A stretch of 50,762 nucleotides of DNA, taken from an uncultured Prevotella sp. (GTDB lineage: Bacteria; Bacteroidota; Bacteroidia; Bacteroidales; Bacteroidaceae). The translations under genes and the position numbers were made by a program. Shown piece after piece: positions 16,833-25,079 of this stretch (its first letter is position 1; each line of letters starts with the position of its first letter). Below the pieces are notes generated by a model, which worked only from the letters and a program-made list of their open reading frames with translations, searched no databases and was not told the DNA's origin. The DNA lies in contig CAKMOD010000064.1 in assembly GCA_927910885.1 (NCBI GenBank), positions 1 to 50,762 of the forward strand, given 5' to 3'.

Positions 16833-17909
16833 ATGAGGAACGTAACTTTAGTCCTAAGTGACGGAACAAAATTCCATGGAAAGTCGTTTGGATACGATGT
16901 CCCAGTGGCTGGTGAAGTAGTCTTTAATACAGCTATGATGGGCTATCCAGAGAGCTTGACTGACCCTTCGTATGCGGGGCAGCTACTAACAATGACCTTC
17001 CCGTTGGTAGGTAACTATGGTGTGCCACCTTTTACTATTGAGGAAAGTGGTATTCCAACCTTCATGGAGAGTGATAAAATTTATGCCTCAGCCTTGATAG
17101 TGTCTGACTATACAGAGGAGTATTCACACTGGAATGCTGTGGAAAGTCTGGCTGACTGGCTGAAGCGTGAACACGTACCGGGTATTACTGGTATTGATAC
17201 ACGTGAACTTACCAAGGTGCTGCGTGAGCACGGAGTGATGATGGGTAAGATTCTCTTTGATGATGAGCCTGATAATATTCCAGAGGCTGATTACGAGGGT
17301 GTAAACTTCGTTGATCGTGTTTCAACAAAAGAGATTATCCACTACAACGAGGGCGCTGGTAAGAAGGTTGTCCTTGTTGACTGCGGTGTGAAAGCCAATA
17401 TTATCCGTTCATTGATTACCAGAGGAGTTGAGGTTATCCGTGTACCTTGGAACTATGATTACACTGGTATGGATTATGATGGCCTTTTCCTCGGTAATGG
17501 TCCTGGTGACCCTGATATGTGTAATGATGCTGTTGAGGTTATTCGTAAGCAGATGAGTATGAGTAAGAAACCTATCTGTGGAATCTGTATGGGTAATCAG
17601 TTGCTTTCAAAGGCTGCAGGAGCAAAGATTTATAAGTTGAAATACGGTCATCGTGGACATAATCAACCTGTTCGTATGGTGGGCACTGACAAGTGTTACA
17701 TTACCTCACAGAACCATGGTTATGCAGTTGATGCATCCACATTAGACAAGGATTGGAACGAACTTTTTGTCAATATGAATGATGGTAGTAACGAAGGTAT
17801 CTGCCACAAGGAGAACCCTTGGTTTACCTCTCAGTTCCACCCAGAGGCTTGCTCTGGTCCGGTTGATACTTACTTTATGTTTGATAAATTTGTAGAAACA
17901 CTGAAATAA
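16833..17909 (+). CDS. carA: Carbamoyl phosphate synthase, small (glutaminase) subunit
   Basis: At 358 aa it is the standard length for CarA, which hydrolyses glutamine and passes ammonia to CarB for carbamoyl phosphate (arginine and pyrimidine synthesis). The N-terminal domain is typical (LVLSDGTKFHGKSFGYD, GEVVFNTAMMGYPESLTDPS). The class I glutaminase has the nucleophile Cys in PICGICMGNQLL and the His-Glu pair in SQFHPEACSGP. The stop TAA overlaps the carB start ATG by one base (TAATG), so translation is coupled. An inverted repeat lies 30 nt upstream. Confidence 0.97.
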   Translation: MRNVTLVLSDGTKFHGKSFGYDVPVAGEVVFNTAMMGYPESLTDPSYAGQLLTMTFPLVGNYGVPPFTIEESGIPTFMESDKIYASALIVSDYTEEYSHWNAVESLADWLKREHVPGITGIDTRELTKVLREHGVMMGKILFDDEPDNIPEADYEGVNFVDRVSTKEIIHYNEGAGKKVVLVDCGVKANIIRSLITRGVEVIRVPWNYDYTGMDYDGLFLGNGPGDPDMCNDAVEVIRKQMSMSKKPICGICMGNQLLSKAAGAKIYKLKYGHRGHNQPVRMVGTDKCYITSQNHGYAVDASTLDKDWNELFVNMNDGSNEGICHKENPWFTSQFHPEACSGPVDTYFMFDKFVETLK

Positions 17910-20900
17910 TGAAAGACGAGTCAATAAAGAAAGTCCTGATACTTGGTTCAGGCGCATTGAAGATTGGTGAGGCAGGTGAGTTTGATTACTCTGGTTCACA
18001 GGCGTTGAAGGCATTACGCGAAGAGGGTGTTTCTACGGTTTTGATTAACCCAAACATTGCAACAGTACAGACTTCTGAGGGTGTTGCTGATCAGATTTAC
18101 TATCTTCCTGTTCAGCCTTACTTCGTTGAGCGTGTTATTGAAAAGGAGCGTCCTGATGGTATCTTGCTGTCTTTTGGTGGACAAACAGCATTGAACTGTG
18201 GTGTTGAGTTGGATAAGACTGGCGTTCTTCAGAAGTATAATGTAAAGGTTTTAGGTACTCCTGTTAAGGCAATTATGGATACTGAGGACCGTGAACTCTT
18301 CGTTGAACGACTCGATGAGATCGAGGTAAAGACTATCAAGAGTGAGGCTTGTGAGGATATCGAGCAGGCACGTGTGGCTGCAAAGAACCTCGGCTATCCT
18401 GTTATTGTTCGTGCTGCATACGCATTGGGCGGTCTTGGTAGTGGTTTTGCTGATAATGAGGATGAGTTGAATACACTCTGTGAGAAGGCTTTCTCTTTCT
18501 CTCCTCAGGTGTTGGTTGAGAAGAGTTTGAAGGGTTGGAAGGAGATTGAGTACGAGGTTGTTCGTGACCGTTATGACAATTGTATCACTGTTTGTAACAT
18601 GGAGAACTTCGACCCGCTTGGTATTCATACAGGTGAGTCTATCGTTATTGCACCATCTCAGACCCTTTCTAACAGTGAGTATCATAAGCTCCGTGCATTA
18701 TCTATTAAGATAGTACGCCATATCGGTATTGTTGGTGAATGTAATGTTCAGTATGCTTTCGACCCAGAGAGTGAGGACTATCGAGTTATTGAGGTAAATG
18801 CTCGTTTGTCTCGTTCTTCTGCTCTTGCCAGCAAGGCAACTGGTTATCCTCTTGCTTTTGTTGCTGCTAAGTTGGGTATGGGTTATGGACTATTTGAGTT
18901 AAAGAACTCAGTAACAAAGACCACTTCTGCTTTCTTTGAGCCAGCACTCGACTATGTAGTTTGCAAGATTCCACGTTGGGACCTTAGTAAGTTCCGTGGT
19001 GTTGATAAGGAGTTAGGTTCAAGTATGAAGTCTGTCGGTGAGGTAATGGCTATTGGTCGTAACTTTGAGGAGGCAATTCAGAAGGGACTTCGTATGATTG
19101 GACAGGGCATGCATGGCTTTGTTGAGAACAAAGAATTGCAGATTGACGACCTTGATGCTGCTTTACGTGAACCTACCGATAAGCGTGTATTCCTTATTTC
19201 TAAGGCAATGCACAAGGGATATACAGTTGATCAGATTCATGAGTTGACCAAGATTGATCGTTGGTTCCTCAACAAACTCAAGCATATCATAGACATTGAT
19301 GAGGAACTGAAGACTAAGAATATCAATACACTTGATAAGGAACTTCTGCGTACTGCAAAGGTTTATGGCTTTACAGACTTCCAAATCGCACGTGCTGTTG
19401 GTTTGGAGGAAGAGTGCAAGAAGATGCACGAAGCGATGAGAATCGTTCGTCGTCTGCGTAAGAGCTTTGGTATTCTTCCTGTTGTTAAGCAGATTGATAC
19501 ATTGGCTGCCGAGTATCCTGCACAGACCAATTACCTCTATGTTACATACGCAGGTGTAGCTTCAGATGTTACGTTCCCTAATGATCGTAACTCTGTTATC
19601 GTACTTGGTTCAGGTGCTTATCGTATTGGTAGCTCTGTAGAGTTCGACTGGTGTGGTGTTCAGGCATTAAATACCATCCGTCGTCAGGGCTATCGTTCTA
19701 TCATGATCAACTATAATCCAGAGACCGTATCAACGGATTACGATATGTGTGACCGTCTCTACTTTGATGAGTTGACCTTCGAACGTGTCATGGATATCAT
19801 TGATGCTGAGAACCCACATGGTGTGATTGTTTCTACTGGTGGACAGATTCCTAACAACCTTGCGATGTATCTTGATGAGGAGAATGTGCCAATTCTTGGA
19901 ACATCAGCAAAGGATATCGATAACGCTGAGGACCGTGCTAAGTTCTCGTCTATGCTCACAGAGAATGGTATTAACCAGCCTGAATGGAGTGCGTTGACAA
20001 GTATGGACGATATTGATAAGTTCGTTGACCGTGTAGGCTTCCCAGTACTTGTACGTCCATCTTACGTGCTTTCTGGTGCTGCAATGAATATTTGCTCAAA
20101 TAAAGACGAACTTACTCGCTTCCTTCAGTTGGCTGCAAATGTCAGTGTAGACCATCCAGTCGTGGTAAGTAAGTTCATTGAATATGCTAAGGAGATTGAG
20201 ATGGATGCTGTTGCACAGGATGGTGAGATTATAGCATACGCTATCTCTGAGCATATTGAGTTTGCTGGTGTTCACTCTGGTGATGCTACAATCCAGTTCC
20301 CACCACAGAAACTTTATGTTGAGACAATGCGCCGTATAAAGCGCATCAGTCGTCAGATTGCAAAGAAATTGCATATCAACGGACCATTCAACATTCAGTT
20401 TATGGCACGTGATAACGATATTCTCGTTATTGAGTGTAACCTCCGTGCGAGTCGTTCATTCCCATTCGTTAGTAAGGTATTGAAGATAAACTTCATCGAC
20501 TTGGCTACAAAGATTATGCTCGGTGCACCTGTTGAGAAGCCTAATAAGAACCTCTTCGACCTTGATTATGTAGGTATTAAGGCATCTCAGTTCTCTTTCA
20601 ACCGCTTGCAGAAAGCTGACCCAGTATTGGGTGTTGATATGAGTTCTACTGGTGAGGTAGGTTGTTTGGGTGATGATACCTCAACAGCTTTGTTAAAGTC
20701 AATGCTCTCTGTAGGTCTTCGTATACCTAAGAAGACCATCTTATTGTCAACAGGTGGTGCAAAGCAGAAGGCTGAAATGCTTGATGCTGCAAAGATGTTG
20801 AAGCAGCATGGTTATGAACTTTATGCAACAGTCGGTACGTCAAAATATCTTGCTGAGAATGGTATTGAGAACACATGTGTGTATATGCCATCAGATGAAG

Positions 20901-21133
20901 GACAGCACCCACAGGCACTCGACCTCTTGCATGAGAAGAAGATTGACATGGTTGTGAATATGCCAAAGGACCTTACTCCACGTGAGTTGACCAATGGTTA
21001 TAAGGTTCGTCGTGCAGCAATCGACCTCAATGTACCATTGATTACAAACAGCCGATTGGCAAGTGCATTTATCTCTGCCTTCTGCAATGTCAGCTTGGAT
21101 GACATTGATATTAAGGCATGGGGAGAATATTAA
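17909..21133 (+). CDS. carB: Carbamoyl phosphate synthase, large subunit
   Basis: At 1074 aa it is full length for CarB. Two tandem ATP-grasp halves (about 1-550 and 551-940) are visible: LILGSGALKIGEAGEFDYSG and VIVLGSGAYRIGSSVEFDW begin them, and each has matching nucleotide and metal motifs (EVNARLSRSSALASKATGYP; VIECNLRASRSFPFVSK). The C-terminal MGS-like allosteric domain (about 940-1074) starts TILLSTGGAKQKAEML. It makes carbamoyl phosphate from bicarbonate, ammonia and two ATP. It overlaps carA by one base. A long inverted repeat begins 15 nt after its stop. Confidence 0.98.
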   Translation: MKDESIKKVLILGSGALKIGEAGEFDYSGSQALKALREEGVSTVLINPNIATVQTSEGVADQIYYLPVQPYFVERVIEKERPDGILLSFGGQTALNCGVELDKTGVLQKYNVKVLGTPVKAIMDTEDRELFVERLDEIEVKTIKSEACEDIEQARVAAKNLGYPVIVRAAYALGGLGSGFADNEDELNTLCEKAFSFSPQVLVEKSLKGWKEIEYEVVRDRYDNCITVCNMENFDPLGIHTGESIVIAPSQTLSNSEYHKLRALSIKIVRHIGIVGECNVQYAFDPESEDYRVIEVNARLSRSSALASKATGYPLAFVAAKLGMGYGLFELKNSVTKTTSAFFEPALDYVVCKIPRWDLSKFRGVDKELGSSMKSVGEVMAIGRNFEEAIQKGLRMIGQGMHGFVENKELQIDDLDAALREPTDKRVFLISKAMHKGYTVDQIHELTKIDRWFLNKLKHIIDIDEELKTKNINTLDKELLRTAKVYGFTDFQIARAVGLEEECKKMHEAMRIVRRLRKSFGILPVVKQIDTLAAEYPAQTNYLYVTYAGVASDVTFPNDRNSVIVLGSGAYRIGSSVEFDWCGVQALNTIRRQGYRSIMINYNPETVSTDYDMCDRLYFDELTFERVMDIIDAENPHGVIVSTGGQIPNNLAMYLDEENVPILGTSAKDIDNAEDRAKFSSMLTENGINQPEWSALTSMDDIDKFVDRVGFPVLVRPSYVLSGAAMNICSNKDELTRFLQLAANVSVDHPVVVSKFIEYAKEIEMDAVAQDGEIIAYAISEHIEFAGVHSGDATIQFPPQKLYVETMRRIKRISRQIAKKLHINGPFNIQFMARDNDILVIECNLRASRSFPFVSKVLKINFIDLATKIMLGAPVEKPNKNLFDLDYVGIKASQFSFNRLQKADPVLGVDMSSTGEVGCLGDDTSTALLKSMLSVGLRIPKKTILLSTGGAKQKAEMLDAAKMLKQHGYELYATVGTSKYLAENGIENTCVYMPSDEGQHPQALDLLHEKKIDMVVNMPKDLTPRELTNGYKVRRAAIDLNVPLITNSRLASAFISAFCNVSLDDIDIKAWGEY

Positions 21134-21147
21134 TAGTTTTCGGGGGT

Positions 21148-21288
21148 TAAAGGAGTTAAGGGAGTTAGAAGGAGTTTAGCAGCAATTACCATTGTTTGGT
21201 GTAATACCTTTTACTAAACTCCCTTGACTTCCAAAGCAAGGATTAGGACGTTTTGCCTTAACTCCTTCTAACTCTTTTAACTCCTTTA
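21148..21288. repeat. 30-bp near-perfect inverted repeat after carB
   Basis: The left arm 21148-21178 and right arm 21259-21288 are reverse complements with about three differences. Both are built from the words GGAGTTA and GAAGGAG. They enclose about 80 bp. The right arm ends 11 nt before the next ATG. It could be a small mobile or REP-like element, or a long hairpin that separates carB from the lipoprotein gene. Confidence 0.75.
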
Positions 21289-21299
21289 GCTTCTTAAAG

Positions 21300-21887
21300 A
21301 TGAAACTACATTCTATGAAGTTGCTGCCCTTAGTCTTTGTGGTTATCTCTGCAGCGGCTTTTATGTCTTGCTCTGGCTGTTCTTCGCGTGGAGTAGGGCA
21401 TTATGATACAACATTGGTTGATACTATGTTAGCTGTCGACCTCGATAGTGATCCGTCTGGTGATGGGACGTATATTTCTTCATGGACCTATCTCAACGAT
21501 TCTGCAGTAGCCAATATGCAGAGTGCTCCAAACAAGAGGTCACAGATATCGTCTTCTAATCGTATGAATATACGTGTCCGTTATCTTGGACGTGTAGGCG
21601 TAGAAGCATGTATGATTCTTGGTGATGGTGAGCAGTTTGCGGGCAATAGTTATGATACAACCAACTTTGTTCGTGTCTATGCGTATGGAGAGGAGGTTGG
21701 TCGATTCAGTTATAAGCCTGGTGTCAGTAAGCAAACTGATTCTGCCTTCGTTCAGACTCCGGAGGCTTTTGTTGAATGTCTTCGTAAATATCGTTCTTTT
21801 AAGATTGAAACAACGACTTTTACCAGTGGAACACTTGTTTATAGTTTTGATGCTATTGCTGCATTGGCAAAGAGAAAACAAAAGTAA
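21300..21887 (+). CDS. Putative lipoprotein of unknown function
   Basis: A 195-aa protein with a secretion signal: a hydrophobic stretch LLPLVFVVISAAAFMSC followed by SGCSS, where a Cys at about 24 or 27 could be lipidated. The mature part is rich in Ser, Asp and Thr and in beta-type sequence (MNIRVRYLGRVGVEACMILG). I do not recognise a domain. It starts 11 nt after the 30-bp inverted repeat, and no promoter of the usual type is obvious. It is probably an envelope protein. Confidence 0.7.
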   Translation: MKLHSMKLLPLVFVVISAAAFMSCSGCSSRGVGHYDTTLVDTMLAVDLDSDPSGDGTYISSWTYLNDSAVANMQSAPNKRSQISSSNRMNIRVRYLGRVGVEACMILGDGEQFAGNSYDTTNFVRVYAYGEEVGRFSYKPGVSKQTDSAFVQTPEAFVECLRKYRSFKIETTTFTSGTLVYSFDAIAALAKRKQK

Positions 21888-21994
21888 GATATTACCATTA
21901 TGGTAGTCTTTGTTTTAGTACGATAGTATAGTTTATGTCTCTTATTATCAGAACACATTATTATAAAAAGGTAGTATTTAAAGGATAAAACATT

Positions 21995-22855
21995 ATGAAG
22001 AAAGGACTTGTATTAGAAGGAGGAGCCATGCGCGGCTTGTTTTCTGCTGGCGTAATGGATGTTCTGATGGAAAATAATATATGGCCTGACGGCGTTATAG
22101 GAGTTTCTGCAGGTGCAGCCTTTGGTTGTAATATGAAGTCAAAGCAGGTTGGACGTGTACTCAGATACAATCAAAAGTTGGCAAAAGACTGGCGTTATGC
22201 CTCTCTGCGTTCGCTCTTGACAACAGGTGATTACTTTGGTGGTGAATACGCTTACCATTATATGCCTCGTCATATTGACTACTTTGATGTTGATACCTTT
22301 CGTGAGAATCCAATGGAGTTTTGGGCTGTATGTACAAATGTTGGAACTGGCAAGGCAGAATACAAGCGGTTAATGGAGGTTGATGATAATTGTTTAGAGT
22401 ATATTCGTGCCTCTGCATCTATGCCTATTGCTGCTCGTATTGTGACGGTAGAAGGTAAGAAACTTTTGGATGGTGGCATTGCAGATTCTATCCCTCTCCG
22501 CTTCTTTCAGGGGCAAGGCTATGAGCGTAATTTGGTTGTTCTTACTCAGCCTGAGGGTTTTGTGAAGGAGCCAAACTCACTGATGCCTCTTATGCGTATG
22601 TGGTTACATCGTCATCCACGTGTTGTAAGAGCTTTGGAGCAACGCCATATCATGTATAATGAGCAGTTAGCATACGTCCGTGAAGAAGAAAAGAAGCCTA
22701 ATACCTTAGTGCTCCGTCCAAAAGCAAAACTAACAATAGGCCATTTCTCACATGATCCAGCAATGATGCAAGCAACCTATGATCAAGGTAGGGAAGTTGC
22801 TTTAGAACATCTAAACGAGATAAAGGAATTGTTTGGAGTAAGTGAGGTAAAATAA
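21995..22855 (+). CDS. Patatin-like phospholipase (RssA/YjjU type)
   Basis: A 286-aa serine hydrolase with the patatin fold. The oxyanion loop LEGGAMRGLF (residues 7-16) precedes the nucleophile Ser38 in GVSAG, and the dyad Asp159 lies in LLDGGIADSIP. The C-terminal part resembles the YjjU group. No signal peptide is visible, so it is probably cytoplasmic or membrane-associated, acting on phospholipids or acyl esters. It is followed, about 100 nt later, by a low-molecular-weight phosphatase gene on the same strand. Confidence 0.92.
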   Translation: MKKGLVLEGGAMRGLFSAGVMDVLMENNIWPDGVIGVSAGAAFGCNMKSKQVGRVLRYNQKLAKDWRYASLRSLLTTGDYFGGEYAYHYMPRHIDYFDVDTFRENPMEFWAVCTNVGTGKAEYKRLMEVDDNCLEYIRASASMPIAARIVTVEGKKLLDGGIADSIPLRFFQGQGYERNLVVLTQPEGFVKEPNSLMPLMRMWLHRHPRVVRALEQRHIMYNEQLAYVREEEKKPNTLVLRPKAKLTIGHFSHDPAMMQATYDQGREVALEHLNEIKELFGVSEVK

Positions 22856-22959
22856 GTTATGCGTTCTCCTAAAAGAGAAATCATACCTTATAATATTAAT
22901 AAGTATAAATCAAATTAATCAATAGACAGTGGAGAATCTGTCACAAATATGAGATAAAA

Positions 22960-23445
22960 ATGGATACGACAACAAATGAAAAAGTGAGTATTTTGTTTAT
23001 TTGCTTAGGCAATATTTGTCGCTCTCCGGCTGCACATGCAGTGATGCAACATCTTGTTGAAGAACGAGGCTGTGCAGACCGATATATGATTGATTCAGCG
23101 GGTATTGGTAATTGGCACGTTGGACAATTACCTGATAAGCGCATGCGTGAACATGGTAGACAGCGTGGATATAGCGTTGATCATCATGCTCGTCAATTTG
23201 ATGCGCGTAGAGATTTTGAGTTATTCGATAAGATTGTCGTAATGGACGAGGAAAATTATCGTAATATTACGTCTCAAGCACCTAATGATGGGGCACGAGA
23301 AAAAGTCGTACGAATGGCAGATTTCTTTACTCAACATCCTTCTGCTACTTGTGTTCCTGATCCTTATTATGGTGATGCAGAAGATTTTAACTTAGCTCTT
23401 GATTTAATTGAAGATGGTTGTGAGGGTATTCTTAATACTATCTAA
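22960..23445 (+). CDS. Low-molecular-weight protein-tyrosine phosphatase
   Basis: A 161-aa LMW-PTP. The phosphate loop is ILFICLGNICRSPAA, with nucleophile Cys15 and Arg21 of CX5R, and the general acid Asp is in VPDPYYGDAEDF near residue 125. Capsule systems often pair such phosphatases (Wzb) with a Wzc kinase. No kinase lies nearby, but an export lipoprotein is 9 kb away in the window. It could also be a general arsenate-reductase-like or signalling phosphatase. Confidence 0.92.
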   Translation: MDTTTNEKVSILFICLGNICRSPAAHAVMQHLVEERGCADRYMIDSAGIGNWHVGQLPDKRMREHGRQRGYSVDHHARQFDARRDFELFDKIVVMDEENYRNITSQAPNDGAREKVVRMADFFTQHPSATCVPDPYYGDAEDFNLALDLIEDGCEGILNTI

Positions 23446-23532
23446 TGCTTTCCGTTTTAGGGTAGTATAACTCTTCTCTAACCACAAACAATACTCATTT
23501 TAATAGCCTATTGTTAGGTGTTAAGTACTTCG

Positions 23533-23609
23533 CACCATTGGTGTTAACCGTTAGCACACATGGTGCTAAGCATCCGCACGATGTGTGCGGGGCGTTAATA
23601 CGTCAGTAG
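23533..23609. repeat. 22-nt phased palindrome array, locus B (3 units plus degenerate 4th)
   Basis: Units CACCATTGGTG (23533), CACACATGGTG (23555) and CACGATGTGTG (23577) are exactly 22 nt apart; a degenerate TACGTCAGTAG follows in register at 23599. The same CGTCAGT follows locus E. The array lies between convergent genes (phosphatase + and epimerase -). Confidence 0.9.
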
Positions 23610-23643
23610 ATAATGGACTAAAAAGGTCATAATAAGTATTATA

Positions 23644-23688
23644 AAAACTCCCATAACAAATCATTGCTGGTAATGTTATGGGAGTTTT
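23644..23688. terminator. Intrinsic terminator between convergent genes
   Basis: A perfect 15-bp stem (23644-23658 with 23674-23688) encloses a 15-nt loop and is followed by CTTTTTTT. It is preceded by an A-run, so it can terminate in both directions. Confidence 0.85.
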
Positions 23689-23714
23689 CTTTTTTTATTC
23701 TTTGGTATCTTAGA

Positions 23715-24902
23715 CTATTCCATAGTCTTCAATATCTCCTGACAGAGCATGTAGCCCTTAATCATCATACGTGGAACGTGGAACGGCCCCTTGAAGATAT
23801 TACCCTTTGCAGGCTGTGCAACGGTTCCGTCACGATGGAGATAACCATACCATTCTGGATAGTCTTGATCAGGGAAGTGAGCGTATGTCCACTCGCTAAT
23901 ACGCTGATGACGATAGAGATACTCCTCGTCGCCTGTTCCAAGGTAAGCATAGAGGGAGGCAATGATTGTCTCGCACTGTGGCCACCAGAACTTCATATCC
24001 TGCGAGTAGTCCTGTGGTGGGAGGTTACGGCAGTCGCAGAAGTTGATGATACCACCATATTGCTTGTCCCATCCCCAGTCCCATGACCAATCGAAGATGG
24101 TGAGGGCGGTGTCGAGTAAGTCTTTATCCCAGTTGCGCAACTTAGCTTCCTCCATGATAAACCATGCAGTTTCAATACAATGACCAGGGTTGATGGTACG
24201 TGCTGCATTGGTATCAATGAACTCTCCCTTAGGGCCGACTGTTTCAAGCAATGCCTTAAACTCTGGGTGCATGAAGTATCGACGGAGCAACGAGATAGAC
24301 TCATCAATCTGCTGGGTTAGTGTTGGGTCGTCAATCACTGCACGCAGACGTGAACCAACGTTGATAAGAATCATAATGATAGAATGGCTCTGCATTTCTA
24401 CACCTGCCTCATATTTAGCAGGAAGGAAGCCCGGAGTAGAGAGGAAACGCTGTGCATCGTGGAATACCTGCAATGCTCTTTCTGCGTAATGCTTGTCACC
24501 TGTTGCCAAAGAGTATTCTGCAAAGGCAATGGCAGCGAATGTTTCTGAGAAAACATAGCGGCGCTTACGCAGTGGTTTGCCCTCTGCTGTTACCTCAAAA
24601 TACATGTGGCCATCCTCGTCAAAGCAATGCTTCTCAATGAAATCGATGGAAGACTTAGATGCCTCAAGCCATTCCTGATTCTTCTCTACATTGTTGTATG
24701 CAAAAGCGCAGATGAAGGCCCATCGTCCTTGAAACCATACCGACTTGGTCGTGTCCATCAATGATCCATCACGATCCAAGCAGGTGTATATACCGCCATT
24801 CTCCTTGTCCCAACCATGGTTCAACCAGAAAGGCATAATGTTGTTTGTAAGGTCGTTCTTGTAGGTTTCAGCCCATGAACGCAAGTATTCTTTTTTATCC
24901 AT
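23715..24902 (-). CDS. AGE-family sugar epimerase (N-acylglucosamine or cellobiose 2-epimerase)
   Basis: About 395 aa from MDKKEY (24902). An extension to 24962 is rejected: its 20 residues look untranslated and overlap the leader. The (alpha/alpha)6-barrel motifs are NGGIYTCLDRDGSLMDTTKS, WFQGRWAF, the RXXNPGHCIETAWF block with a candidate catalytic His, and a terminal FKGPFHVPRMM. Members epimerise GlcNAc to ManNAc or the reducing glucose of cellobiose at C2. The acetylesterase at 45585 would fit a sialic-acid theme, but here no sialic-acid lyase is nearby, so the substrate is undecided. A good promoter lies at 25004-25035. Confidence 0.85.
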   Translation of the reverse strand: MDKKEYLRSWAETYKNDLTNNIMPFWLNHGWDKENGGIYTCLDRDGSLMDTTKSVWFQGRWAFICAFAYNNVEKNQEWLEASKSSIDFIEKHCFDEDGHMYFEVTAEGKPLRKRRYVFSETFAAIAFAEYSLATGDKHYAERALQVFHDAQRFLSTPGFLPAKYEAGVEMQSHSIIMILINVGSRLRAVIDDPTLTQQIDESISLLRRYFMHPEFKALLETVGPKGEFIDTNAARTINPGHCIETAWFIMEEAKLRNWDKDLLDTALTIFDWSWDWGWDKQYGGIINFCDCRNLPPQDYSQDMKFWWPQCETIIASLYAYLGTGDEEYLYRHQRISEWTYAHFPDQDYPEWYGYLHRDGTVAQPAKGNIFKGPFHVPRMMIKGYMLCQEILKTME

Positions 24903-25003
24903 AATTTTAGGTGATATAGACAATGTGTTAATTTTTAGATGGATAGTGAAGTAGGGGGGCAATCTGTATCGTTGTATAGCTGTCCTTTCCTACTGTCCTT
25001 TGG

Positions 25004-25035
25004 CAAAATTAGGACTAATTTATCAATTATCCAAA
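25004..25035 (-). promoter_or_regulatory. Bacteroidota-type promoter for the AGE-family gene
   Basis: Reading the - strand, TTTG (25035-25032) and TAATTTTG (25011-25004) are separated by 20 bp. The leader to the chosen start at 24902 is about 95 nt. Confidence 0.65.
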
Positions 25036-25079
25036 GAAAAGAATTGAAAACTCTTTCTCTCTTGCCAATAGGGAATATC

